Positions 24,928 to 37,000 of a DNA stretch of 64,000 nucleotides are shown here, one piece after another. This stretch comes from Perognathus longimembris pacificus. Its lineage: Eukaryota > Chordata > Mammalia > Rodentia > Heteromyidae. A program made the position numbers and the translations under genes. The notes beneath the pieces are model-generated. The model was given only the letters and a program-made list of their open reading frames with translations. It ran no database searches and was not told the origin of the DNA. Position 1 is the first letter of the stretch. Each line of letters opens with the position of its first letter. The stretch covers positions 33,945,378-34,009,377 of the forward strand of contig NC_063171.1 of the NCBI RefSeq assembly GCF_023159225.1, given 5' to 3'.

Positions 24928-26802
24928 ATATTGTTTTGATTTGCATTTCTTTTATGGCCAGTGATGTAGAGCACTTTTTCATATGCTCTTGGCCATTCTC
25001 ATTTCCTCATCAGAGAAGTCTCTTTGTAAGTCTCTATCTGACTTGATGAGGGGGCTATTGGTTCTTTGTGGTTTTGTTTTGGATGAAGGTAATTTTTTTA
25101 GTTCTGCATATATTTTAGATATGAGGCCTTTGTCTGTTGAATGGCCGGTAAAGATCTTCTCCCAATCTGTGGGCATTCTGTTTATCTTGTGAGCTATGTC
25201 CTTTGCTCTGCAGAAGCTCTGTAGCTTGATGTAGTCCCATTTGTCCAACCTTTCTTTGATTTGTACCCTTTCTGGGTCTTTGTTAAGGAAGTTCTGTCCT
25301 GTGCCAAGGAGCCCAAGTGTTTCTCCTACTCCTTCCTTTAGTGTTTTCAAAGTGTCTGTTTTGATTTCGAGATCTTTGATCCATTTGGAATTGATTTTGG
25401 TGTAGGGTGATATATATGGATCTAATTTTAGTTTGTTGCATGCGTTGAACCAGTTTTGCCAGCACCATTTGTTAAAGAGGCTATCTTTCTTCCAAACTAT
25501 GGTTTTAGCTCCTTTATCAAAGATTAAGTAGGCGTAGTTCTGTGGGTTCATTTCTGGGTCTTCAATTCTGTTCCATTGGTCTTCAGGCCTGTTCTGGTGC
25601 CAATACCAAGCTGTTTTTTATTACTATAGCTTTATAATACAGCTTGAAGTTGGGTATTGTGATTCCTCCAGCACTGTTCTTTCTGCTTAGGATTGTTTTT
25701 GCTATTCTAGGTCTTTTATTGTTCCATATGAATTTCAGGATTGCTTCCTCTATTTCATTAAAAAATGGTGTTGAGAATCCATCTCACCCCAGTAAGAATG
25801 TCCTGTACCAAGAAAACTAACAATAACAACTGTTGGAGGGGATGTGGCCAAAAGGGAACCATACTTCATTGTTGGTGGGAATGTAAACTGGTTCAGCCAC
25901 TCTGGCAAGCAGTATGGAAATTCCTCAGAAGGCTAAACATAGAATTCCCCTATGACCCAGCAGCCCCACTTTGGGGTATCTATCCAAAAGACCACAAACA
26001 TAATCACACTCTAGCCACCAGCACAACAATGTTCATCGCAGCACAATTTGTCATAGCTAGAATCTGGAACCAACCCAGATGCCCCTCAGTAGATGAGTGG
26101 ATCAGGAAAATGTGGTGCATATACACAATGGAATTTTATGCCTCTATCAGAAAGAATGACATTGCCCCATTTGTAAAGAAATGGAAGGACTTGGAAAAAA
26201 TTATACTAAGTGAAGTGAGCCAGACCCAAAGAAACATGAAATATGGTCTCCCTTATAGGGAATAATTATCACAGGTTTAGGCTAGTCACAGCAGAGGATC
26301 ACAGGAGCCCAATAGCTATATCCTTATGAACACATAAAATGATGCTAAGTGAAATGAACTCCATGTTATGGAAACGATTGTTATATCACAGTTGTAACTA
26401 CTTTCAACTTGTCATACATAACTGTAGCCTCTATTATTGATGATATTCCTGTATCACCTTCCTGAGGTTGTACCTACACTATCTATGTATCTTATCTGAG
26501 TACATTGGAAACCGGGTATACTGGTATTAGAACCAGGAAATTGGAAGGGAATACCAAAATCGAGAGACACAGGGTAAAAAAAAGACAAACATCTACAAAA
26601 GCAATACTTACAAACTGTCTGGTGAAAATGAACTGAACAACTGAACAAATCATGGGGGGGGGAGGGGGAACAGAAAGGGAGAGGGGGAGGGGGAATGAGG
26701 GACGAGGTAACAAACAGTACAAGAAATGTATCCAGTGCCTAATGTATGAAACTGTAACCTCTCTGTAAGTCAGTTTGATAATAAAATATATATAATATAT
26801 AT
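24928..26802 (+). mobile_element. Young LINE-1 with 5' inversion (twin priming) and TSD
   Basis: 24,928-25,770 is L1 ORF2 in reverse orientation (minus-strand frame of 190 codons, 24,979-25,551, with [12 protein letters not shown]). 25,771-26,802 continues with the adjoining ORF2 C-terminal region and the 3' UTR in sense orientation (frame 25,765-26,265, with the Cys motif [10 protein letters not shown] and HCWWEC). The two segments are neighbours in the full-length element, with a TTG overlap at the junction. An 11-base duplication GTTTCTACACA flanks the whole insertion (24,917-24,927 and 26,803-26,813). These are the hallmarks of twin-primed insertion. It is non-functional. Confidence 0.96.
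26653..26703 (+). other. G-rich polypurine tract of the L1 3' UTR (potential G-quadruplex)
   Basis: At least four runs of three or more G occur within about 50 bases of the sense L1 3' UTR. The full-length L1 carries the complementary C-rich tract at about 33,745-33,788. Confidence 0.8.
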
Positions 26803-26813
26803 GTTTCTACACA

Positions 26814-27904
26814 TTAACCACATTTTCCCTGAACTCCTCATCTTTCATATTTAAAATATGAGTATCCTGTAACAAAACATTGGCTTTTGCCAGTTGGAGC
26901 ATCATTTCTCATAGTGCACATCTGTCAGCCTTATAAAGTGACAGATCTTTCATAATCCCTTTTGAATTCTTTCTGGTGATTTTAATTATAAGTGCTGAAC
27001 TTTGTGTATCTTGTGGACGTCATGGGCAATTCTATGTCTAAGATTCTATTTTCATTCTATATTAATTAGCACTAATTGTAACAGTGATTGTCAGTTAAAC
27101 TCAGTGTTGATGGCAAATCATGACAGGAGTGAAAGCCATGACACCATATTGGAATTGTACTTGGAACAGCCATTTGCAAAGATGGCAGATCAAATAGACC
27201 ACAGACAATAATTTTCTTACCATTTTTTTCTCTCTTGCAAGTATTTTTTTTCTATTTTGAATACCACATAGCATTATTTCTATTTTGAGAGACATATTCT
27301 CAAAACAATAGAGAGACTTAAGGTAGTTTTAGAAAAGGTACCTTTAAAAAGATAGCCCTGAATACTTTGACTCTTAGATTAGGAACAATTATGGCTAAGG
27401 GAAGTGACCGACAGCTACACAGCTGCGAGTATAACATCTGGACTGAGTGACATGCTAGACTTATTGTTTACTTCCTTGTCAACGTTCCTTTCACTATGCC
27501 CAAATGAAGAGGAAACCTTTTGGGTATATTAAAATTTTATTCCATCTGCAGATAGGCTCCAACTGAAAAAATTTGAAATATTTTCATAAAAGTCCATTTC
27601 TCTTTGTCTAAATAAAAGATAAGTATTCTTGGACATAAGATATAGAGAAAAAGCAAGGTAAGTAAATAGTAAAAAAACAAAAAGGAAACTTTTATTGAAT
27701 ATGTGCTATAGATAGCACTATGTTAACCTCAACAAGAAACTTATTTAGCAATTCAGGCTGAGAAAGTCTAAGTAATCTATTCAGGGTTGTGCACGATTGT
27801 ACACAAGCATATTAACTGAAGTGTGATATTTTCAGGGGAGAAATCAAGTGGTGCTCTTCCTTAGAATACCTCACATTTCAGCAAAACAGATACCAGGAAA
27901 ATGG
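26814..27904. other. Mostly single-copy DNA; possible MIR remnants
   Basis: 27,375-27,480 ('ggctaagggaagtgaccg', 'cagctacacagctgcg') is faintly MIR-like in sense orientation. Nothing else is recognised and no gene is seen. Confidence 0.35.
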
Positions 27905-28150
27905 CACTTGAAAGGTATAAGGGGGAGGTTAAGGGGAAAAGAACAGATGAATGAAGAGAGGAAGCAGGGAGAAAGTGGTCATAATATTTAATGCATATCC
28001 TATGAAATTAAGAAAATCGAGGGGAGGGGTTAGGTTGGGAGGGATGAGGGAGAATAATGAAAGGGATGATATTGAAGAAGATACACTGTACTCATGAACT
28101 GATTTGCTGAATGAAAACTTTTATACAACCACTTAAAATAATTTTATTAT
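27905..28150 (+). repeat. Old rodent repeat tail, probably L1 3' UTR type
   Basis: A G/A-rich part is followed by 'ttgaagaagatacactgtac', 'gaactgatttgctgaatgaa' and an AT-rich end. It aligns by eye with 44,850-45,090 in the same orientation, which makes a repeat certain but leaves its class uncertain. Confidence 0.5.
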
Positions 28151-29164
28151 GTTTCTACATAATTAAAAAACAGAACAAAGTGTAAGTATTAAGATTAAGT
28201 ATTCAAAGTCACATGAATCTCTAGTAAGATTACACCTTCTACAGTCTTACAGACTCAGTTTAACTTGATGCCATGTCCTTTAAGGACCCATGCTATGTTG
28301 AGCACTTCCAGGATGAATGTAGATTGCTGACGGGCTTATTACTGTATATTAAAACTTTCTTTTCCCTTCCTTTCTGTGGTGAAATGTTGATCCATTGAAA
28401 CAGTGACATTCTCTTATTAATATATGTAGCTCTTAGTTCTTTAGTATAATGCTGTATTTGTAGATAACATTCAGTAAAGATTGAATAAATAAATGAGTAG
28501 AGCAAAGATTAATACAATATGTAAAGGAACAAGATACATTGGTTATGCCTAAGGTGGGTCTAACCATGTCTACCCATGCAAATCCTCCACACTCACCATT
28601 GACTTCCTTCATGGGATCTCCTGGCAGATGGTTGTGGTGCCAGCTGTTTTACATGTGATACTTGGATTTTATACTACACTGAAGATTCACCATGCTCTAG
28701 CACAGGTCTTTTTGAAAGGTTAACGAGACATTGTAATTATAAAAAGCTTGAAAATCATTATAAGAAGTACAATTTAAGCTAAATGATTATTACTCACTTT
28801 ATTATTTCCTGTAATCAATGTTCAGCCTGAAGCGAATAATAAACCCACCAAGCTTGAGCTTTCCTGATTTACTTTTGGAATTTCCAGAATGAAGAGGGTA
28901 CTAGAAACTAACAAGTTGGTAATACGTGCTGACAGATTCATGTTCAGCCAGCCTATTTCACTGTTTTGTGGATTCTTTCCTATAAAGTAATTATGTACAA
29001 GCATATGAGCACATGTGATATTTTCTGTGCACATACGTAAATAAGTATTACAGGGGATATCTTTAAATTTTTATCACCAAATATCTTCATGTTTGCTTCT
29101 CTTTCCTAGCCTTGCTCCATTTTCTCCACTGAACTTGTATTACTGCTTGTGACCATAATAACAT
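28151..29164. other. Single-copy AT-rich DNA, no gene seen
   Basis: No repeat family or convincing open frame. Confidence 0.45.
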
Positions 29165-29400
29165 CTAACATTTTGTCACCCTCTAATTATGTGGTAGACC
29201 TAACAAATGCTGGAACCATTATATGAATTATCTTACTTAATATTCCATCACAAATCCATAACATAGATATTATGCACACTTCCTAATTTAAGAAGCATTA
29301 TCTTGACAAAACTTACTGACATTCCTGAGGTCAGTAAAGGATGCAGACAGGATTTGAACTCAGAGCTCATCCTTTGAGTGCTACATGTCTTATTTATTGA
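29165..29400 (+). repeat. MIR SINE, sense
   Basis: The MIR order is clear: 'gctggaaccattatatgaat', then 'tcacaaatccataacataga', then 'gaggtcagtaaaggatgcag', then 'acaggatttgaactcagagc'. Confidence 0.75.
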
Positions 29401-30168
29401 AAAAATAAATGAGAGAAATTGAATATTAGTAAGTTAGATATGATATAGTGGGAAAATGCTAAAGTGGAGACACTTCATGTTGGATCCACTTTTATCTATT
29501 TTTTTAAAGTAAATAATGTGTGCTTAGGCTATAAGAACACTAATGTATCTTCCAATCTTCAATCCTGACATTCCTAAGCCCAATGAACTTGGATGTTTAC
29601 ATACTTGATCAGCCTCCAAAGGCTCCCCAATATGATAATATAAGCAAATAATACATTGCTCTCAGTAATTAACATATTTGAACATCATTATATTTGTCAG
29701 TAAAGTGGGGCTTTGTTGAATCATGGACACATGCTTCGCTAACTTGATAACTGGCTTTAGACTTAAAAAAAAAAAAAACACCTTAAGATGCATATGGTCT
29801 GGGAAAAAAAAATTGGGGGTCAGGATGGGGTTAGGGGAAAAGAAAGAAGAAAACAAACCAAACAATAAATAACCACTTGAAGTTATACCACCTGTGGTTA
29901 GTTGTGTTCATAATATGTTCATCATTTTCTAGAATGGTTGGAACATTTGGTAGACTTGATTTAATGCACGAGGTATATGACAACCAATGTATTCTAGCTT
30001 TTTCAATTACTTCACAATAAATTTATCCACACCCTTTTGTATACATTCATCTTTATTTTTTCATATTTATCATAGTTTTGTTTCTAAAATATTTTAGTGT
30101 GACTACTTGTAGAAAATCAACACACTTTAGAAATCAAAAATCTTAAATGCATTAAAAGTATCTCAGTT
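29401..30168. other. Single-copy AT-rich DNA, no gene seen
   Basis: There is an A-run at 29,765-29,778. Nothing else is recognised. Confidence 0.45.
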
Positions 30169-30418
30169 CAATCAGGCACTCGTGGCTCACAGCTGTAGCC
30201 CTCGCTATTCAACAGGCTGAGATCTGAGAATAGTGATTAGAAACCAGCCCAGTCAGGAAAGTCTGTGAGACTCTTAGCTCCAATAAACTACTCAGAAATA
30301 CCTGAAGTGGCACTGTGGCTTAAGTGGTAGAGTGCTAGCCTTGAACAATAGAAGCTCTGTGACAGTGCCCAAGCCCATAGTTTAAGCCCTAGGGTTGGCA
30401 AAATAACAACACAAAAAC
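30169..30418 (+). mobile_element. Compound SINE: 7SL-like + Geo-like
   Basis: The left half has 'cactcgtggctcacagctgt' and 'ggctgagatctgag'. The right half has 'gtggcttaagtggtagagtg' and 'ctagccttgaac', then an A-rich tail. Confidence 0.85.
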
Positions 30419-30845
30419 TCAGCTCCTCAAACATGAAGTCAACACTTGGAAGTTCTGGACTGGGTCATAAATAAAGGCTGACAAATTTTTTGTTTAAAAA
30501 TGAAAAAAACATAATAATTCTAAAGAACACCCTGACTTTTTGACTTTTTGGACAAGTAAAAGGAAAAGCAAATATTCATTGGAACTAGATGCACACATTT
30601 CTATTCTACAGTTCTAAAAGTATACAAGTGTCAGAGGGAATATTTGCAATGAATATATAATTATGACAGTTATTTGTCTCTAAGAACTTACACTAAGCAA
30701 TAAAGATAAATTGCTATAGAAAGAAGCAAAAATGTATTCCAGAAATGAAATATTGAAAAAAAGATTTTTAAAAGATATGATGGAGAAATTGGGGAGATGC
30801 TTGGGGTATTTATGAGCAAATCTCTCTCTCAATCACACACACACA

Positions 30846-30880
<35 letters not shown>

Positions 30881-31440
30881 ATTTGGAAGATTAATCATTT
30901 GCTTCTATGTTATAGGAAGCCAGATATGTGTAGCACATCTCTGTCATTCCAGACTCAAATCTGCCCAGAAAAGTGTTCAAGTACTGGTTGGATTGCCTAC
31001 CTCAACTGACAAATTCTTAGATGTTCTTCTGGTTAGTCTTAAAAATGATCAGATATGTTAAGAGCAATGAAATGAATTGATTAAGATAACAATCAAGGTG
31101 ACAAGGTTTATTGTAAAGGATGGGAAAGTGAATCTTTTTATTTTATGGTCTTTTCAAATAAAACATAAACCAGTTTTAGTCAGTACTAGGAAGCAAACTG
31201 GAAAAAGAATAAAAATAAAATTATAAAAAAGACAGTGAATCTCACGACGAAGGAAATACACCACCCATTTTCAAATCTCTTACTCTTCAGAAACTAGAAA
31301 TTAATTGGAAGACGACTCCTCCCAATGGCAAATTACTCTGGAAAGTTGATTAAAAATGAAGAGCATAAGTCTCAGAAATACTCAAAATTCAAATAATGGA
31401 AAAGTGCTTGTTCCGGGCCTAACTAAAAGGCATGATACTC
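30419..31440. other. AT-rich DNA with a (CA)n microsatellite, no gene seen
   Basis: The CA repeat occupies about 30,835-30,877. Parts of 30,480-30,800 read vaguely like sense-strand ancient L1 but too weakly to call. Confidence 0.4.
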
Positions 31441-31632
31441 TCTCTCTCGGCTTTCTGGATTTCTTGTTTATGACTGGAGCTCTATCACTTGAGCCACACA
31501 ATCAGCCCAACTTTTTGCTAGCTAATTAGAGATCAAATCTCATACATGTTTTTACCACCATATAGCTTTCAATTTAGAGCCTTCAGAGTTTCCGTTTCCT
31601 AAATAACTATAGTTGCAGGCACGAGCAGGAAT
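31441..31632 (-). mobile_element. Antisense compound SINE, strongly decayed
   Basis: The + strand keeps 'ctatcacttgagccacac' and the pattern of the reversed 7SL-like half; the copy is old. Confidence 0.5.
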
Positions 31633-33394
31633 CTGACTGAAAGTCTGTTTAGTTGTGACTGAAGAGCATTAACTAGGAAAATCACTTGAATACATAAGAA
31701 CATAAATTTTGGTTTCATGTTAAAAAGGATTTCTGTTTTCCAGTAGAGGAGTAGATGAGTAAATTGGGAAATGTCTATCCACAAGATTGAAGCAAAATCT
31801 TGTTGATCATCTGGATAGAGGCTTAAGAAAGGGATTTCTAGTCACTTGGAAGTTTGTTTGAAAATCCATTCTCCATGGTCCTTTACAATTTCCAATTTAC
31901 GACTCCCAACATAAAAAGAGAAAACTTTTGGGACTGCACTGAACACAGTGTACAACTGTACAAGGATTGCTCAAAATTCCTTAACCCTAACCTGAAGGAA
32001 GGTCTATAGACATTGTAGGGGAATTGGATGATACAGGAACATCAGGAAGTTTAACAGAAAATAGTGATGACAATAGATACCAAATTTGAACAGAACAAAA
32101 AGACTATGATCAGAAATACCCATAAACCGCTGAATGATCACATTGTCCACACTGCTCAAGACCTAGTTCAACAGGCCTTTGTGGAAGGAAACACTCCTTA
32201 ACTTAGTGGCTGGGAGGCATAAGCACCATACTAGACAATACAATTTTAAATCCTAGTTTAAGTATCTGTACCCTCTTATTGAAAGCCTGAAGACTATTCA
32301 GTATATATTTGAATTCCTCAAGTATATAAATATTGTTTCCAAATCTCTGCAAATGATTTATCTGATTGCAGAACCCTTTTATCCTCATTTTTAACTTTCC
32401 TTTCCCTTTATCATCTCAGTTCTCAGATCCGAGATGATAGTGGCTCCGCTAAATTTCCCTTCTCTAAATGCTCAGCTTTGTTGTTTGGGTATAATTAAGT
32501 TTCTAGGTTGCTTAGGAAACTGAACCTAGGCAACAGCTGCCAGAGTTTTACAATGAGGTCCCATTCCAATTCAGCTCTTTTGTTAGAGGTTAAATGGATG
32601 ACACCTATTCAATTGAGAGAAATTATTTCATTCACTTCATTCACACACACACGTATATGTATACATATGTACATATGTTTAATGTAACCGTTCCATATAT
32701 CATATCATATCTTTTTCTGAGAGTTGCACACTGCAGTCAGGACCACATATCCAGGGGATCACATGCCATGTCAGGTGATCCTGTCTGGGGATCTGGCTGG
32801 GGAGTAGGTGGGAGCTGTGATTACAGAAGTGCCAGCACCTCTCCACACACGGACGCAAACCTGCAGGAGCAATGATGCTCAGGAGCCCTCCCCAGGACAG
32901 ACAGGCAGTCAATCATTCTTAGAAAATGAAGGTATAAAGAACCCAATGTCATAGAGACTAAAATGGTTCAAGAGATGACAACAGAAAGAAGGGTAATGAT
33001 TTCGGCTGTGGTGCTAGCAGAGTTATCAAGCTTTTGTAAATACTATTTTTTTCATGTTTTTGCCTTAAAAAGCATAATATTTCCACCTCCAGTATTTTGG
33101 AATTATTGACTATCATTGGTGCCAATAGGGTGTAAATATATTGATTGTCTCACTAATGGGTTCACTGAGTGACTGGGATGGGCTTGACCTGGGAGGTGTG
33201 GGCTGGTTCAGAGGAGATGGCTTGAGACAAGGGTATTGAACAGAACAAAAGATGACTTCTCCAAGATTGTCAGCTTCGTTAAAGATATTTCCTTTATCAG
33301 CAGAATTATTCAGTTACCTATTTTGGGTAGACATAATATTTTTTTAAGATCAAGTGTTCAAACTTATTATGTTATTTAATGGCAAAAGACACAT
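31633..33394. other. Mostly single-copy DNA, no gene seen
   Basis: It contains the motif-bearing block described separately at 32,380-32,930. The 93-codon open frame at 32,594-32,875 has no family resemblance. Confidence 0.45.
32380..32930. promoter_or_regulatory. Candidate regulatory block with RFX X-box-like sites
   Basis: GTTGCTTAGGAAAC at 32,507-32,520 fits the inverted half-site layout of an X-box. A second half-site GGCAAC follows at 32,528-32,533, and an E-box CAGCTG at 32,534-32,539. 32,710-32,910 is GC-richer than the surroundings and repeat-free. The motifs are seen; binding and function are inferred. A conserved exon is a possible alternative. Confidence 0.3.
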
Positions 33395-33649
33395 AATTCA
33401 ATACATTAAAACCATTTTAAGTATACAATTTAATGAAACAAAATAAATTCACAGAAAATGTTCATCATTTCAAACAGAAACTGTATACCCATTTCATAAT
33501 AATCACCCCATTTCCTTCTCCTTCATCCTCAGTGAACCACTCTTCCCCTTCTATCATTAAGGTGCAGTCTAGTTATTCTAAGTGTATTCTAAGTGTATCA
33601 TAGAGGGAAAATTATACAGTATCAGCTTATTTCTCTTGCCATCAAATTT
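33395..33649 (-). mobile_element. Ancient L1M 3' end, antisense (left part, split by the full-length L1)
   Basis: 'taaaaccattttaagtatac', 'tcaaacagaaactgtatacc' and the run to 'ttatttctcttgcc' follow the reverse of an old mammalian L1 3' end. The same element resumes at 41,103. Confidence 0.8.
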
Positions 33650-34082
33650 TTTTTCAAATTTTTATTATCAAACTGATGTACAGAGAGGTAACAGTTTCAT
33701 ACGTTAGGCACTGGATACATTTCTTGTACTGCTTGTTACCTCATCCCTCATTCCCCCACCCACTCCCTCTTTCCCTTTCCCCCCATGAGGGGTTCAGTTC
33801 ACTTACACCAAACAGTTTTGCAAGTATTGCTTCTGTGGTTGTTTGTCTTTTTTTACCCTGTGTCTCTCGATTTTGGTATTCCCTTTCAATTTCCTAGTTC
33901 TAATACCAGTATAGACAGTTTCCAATATACTCAGATAAGATTACAGAGATTGTGTAGATACAACCACAAGAAGGTGATACAAGAACATCATCAATAGTGG
34001 GACATTGAAAGTAGTTACAACTGTGATATAACAATCGTTTCCATAACATGGAGTTCATTTCACTTAGCATCAACTTATGGGA

Positions 34083-37000
34083 TCATAAGGGTATAGCTAT
34101 TGGGCTCCTGTGATCCTCTGCTGTGACTTGCCGAAACCTGTGATAATTATTCCCAATAAGGGAGACCATAGAGTCCATGTTTCTTTGGGTCTGGCTCACT
34201 TCACTTAGTATAATTTTTTCCAAGTCCTTCCATTTCTTTACAAATGGGGCAATGTCATTCTTTCTAATAGAGGCATAACATTCCATTGTGTATATGTACC
34301 ACATTTTCTTGATCCATTCATCTACTGAGGGGCATCTGGGTTGGTTCCAGATTCTAGCTATGACAAATTGCGCTGCGATGAACATTGTTCTGCTGGTGGC
34401 TTTATTGTGATTTTGTTTGTGGTTTTTGGGATAGATACCCAAAAGTGGGGTTGCTGAGTCATAGGGGAGTTCTATATTTAGCCTTCTGAGGAAGCTCCAT
34501 ACTGCTTGCCAGAGTGGCTGAACCAGTTTACATTCCCACCAACAATGAAGTATGGTTCCCTTTTGGCCACATCCCCTCCAACAATTGTTATTGTTAGTTT
34601 TCTTGATATATGACATTCTTACTGGGGTGAGATGGAATCTCAATGTTGTTTTGATTTGCATTTCTTTTATGGCCAGTGATGTAGAGCACTTTTTCATATG
34701 TCTCTTGGCCATTCTCATTTTCTCATCAGAGAAGTCTCTTTGTAAGTCTTTAGCCCACTTGATGAGGGGGCTATTGGTTCTTTGCAGTTTTGTTTTGGAT
34801 GAAGGTAATTTTTTTTAGTTCTGCATATATTTTAGATATGAGGCCTTTGTCTGATGAATGGCCAGTAAAGATCTTCTTTCAATCTGTGGGCATTCTGTTT
34901 ATCTTGTGAGCTATGTCCTTTGCCCTGCAGAAGGTCTGAAGCTAGATGTAGTCCCATTTGTCCAACCTTTCTTTGATTTTTAGCCTTTCTGGATCTTTGT
35001 TAAGGAAGTTCCGTCCTGTGCCAAGGAGCCCAAGTGTTTCTCCTACTCCTTCCTTTAGTGTTTTCAAAGTGTCTGTTTTGATTTCGAGATCTTTGATCCA
35101 TTTGGAATTGATTTTGGTGCAAGGTGATATATATGGATCTAGTTTTAGTTTGTTGCATGCGTTGAACCAGTTTTGCCAGCACCATTTGTTAAAGAGGCTA
35201 TCTTTCTTCCAAACTATTGTTTTAGCTCCTTTATCAAAGATTAAGTAGGTGTAGTTCTGTGGGTTCATTTCTGGGTCTTCAATTCTGTTCCATTGGTCTT
35301 CAAGCCTGTTCTGGTGCCAATACTAAGCTGTTTTTATTATTATAGCTTTATAATACAGCTTGAATTGGGTATTGTGATTCCTCCAGCACCGTTCTTTCTG
35401 CTTAGGACTGTTTTTACTATTCTAGGTCTTTTATTGTTCCATATAAATTTCAGGATTGCTTCCTCTATTTCATTAAAAAATGGTGTTGGGATATTAATGG
35501 GTATTGCATTGAATTTGTACATAGCCTTTGGCAATATTGGCATTTTGATTATATTAATCCTCCCAATCCAGGAGCATAGGAGGTTTTTCCATTTCCTTAG
35601 CTCTGCCTTAATTTCATTTTTCATGTTTTTAAAGTTCTCATCTTAGAGGTCTTTCACTTTTTGGTTAAGATTATTCCTAGGTATTTTATGTTTTTTGACG
35701 CTATTGCAAAAGTAGTTGCTTTCCTGATTTCAGCCTCGGTCTTCGGGTCATTAGCATAGAGAAAGGCCGTTGATTTTTGAGGGTTTATTTTATCTGCAAC
35801 TTTGCCAAAGTTTTGGATCAGCTCTAGTAGCTTGGGGGTAGCATCAATGGGATTCTTTAGGTATGGGATAATGTCATCTGGAAAGAGAGAAAGTTTAACT
35901 TCATCTTTTCCTATTGGGATCCCCTTTATATTTTCTTCTTGACTAATTGCTCTGGCTTGGAATTCTAGTAATATGTTGAAGAACAGGGGAGAGAGTGGAC
36001 ATCCCTGCCTTGTTCCTGATTTGAAACGAAATGGCTTTAGTTTTTCCCCATTTAGAGTTATGCTTGCTGTTGGTTTGTCATAAACTGCCTCGATTATATT
36101 CAGGAATGTTCCCTGCAATCCCAGTTTTTCCAGGGCTTTTAGCATAAATGAGTGCTGGATTTTATCAAACGCTTTCTCCGCATCGAGTGATATAACCATG
36201 TGGTTCTTTACCTTGCTCGGTTGATGTGGTGGATTACATTAATTGACTTGTGTATTTTGAACCAACTTTGCATCGCTGGGATTAATCCACTTTGATTGTG
36301 ATGTATGATTTTTTTTTATGACCTGTTGACTTCGATTGACCAGAATTTTGTTGAGAATTTTTGTATCAATGTTCATCAGAGAAATTGGTCTATAGTCCTC
36401 TTTCCATGATGAGTCCATGCCTGGTTTTGGGATGAGGGTTATAGTGGCTTTATAGAATGTGTCTGGTAGTGAACTTTCTCTTTCAATTTTATTGAAAAGT
36501 TTGAGAAATATTGGTGTGAGTTCTGTTTTGAAGGCTTTGTAGAATTCTGCTGTGAATCCGTCTAGACCTGGGCTTTTCTTGGCTGGGAGATCACTTATTG
36601 CCTTTTCTATTTCAATACTGGATATGGGTCTGTTTAAGTCTTCATGGTTGAGTTTGGGGATATGAATTTTTTGTAGGAAATCATCCATTTCTTCCAAGTT
36701 CTCGAATTTGTTGGCATAAAGGTTTGCAAAATAGTCCCTTATTGTGTTCTGAATTTTGGTTGTTTCTGTGGTGATGTTACCTGTTTCATCTCTTACCTTG
36801 TTTATTTGAATGCGCTGCCTTCGTTTTTTTGGTCAGGTTTCCTAGGCGTCTGTCTATCTTGTTGATTTTTTCAAAGAACCAACTCTTTGTATTGTTGATT
36901 CTTTCGATGGTTTTTTTCATCTCTAATTGATTTAATTCTGATTTGAATTTAATTATTTGCTTCCATCTATTGATTTGGGGTTTGGCTTGCTGTTCTCTTT

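Noticed and set aside
32594..32875. 93-codon open frame in the GC-richer block
   Set aside because: It starts in AT/CA-rich sequence, has no family resemblance and competes with a similar frame on the other strand.
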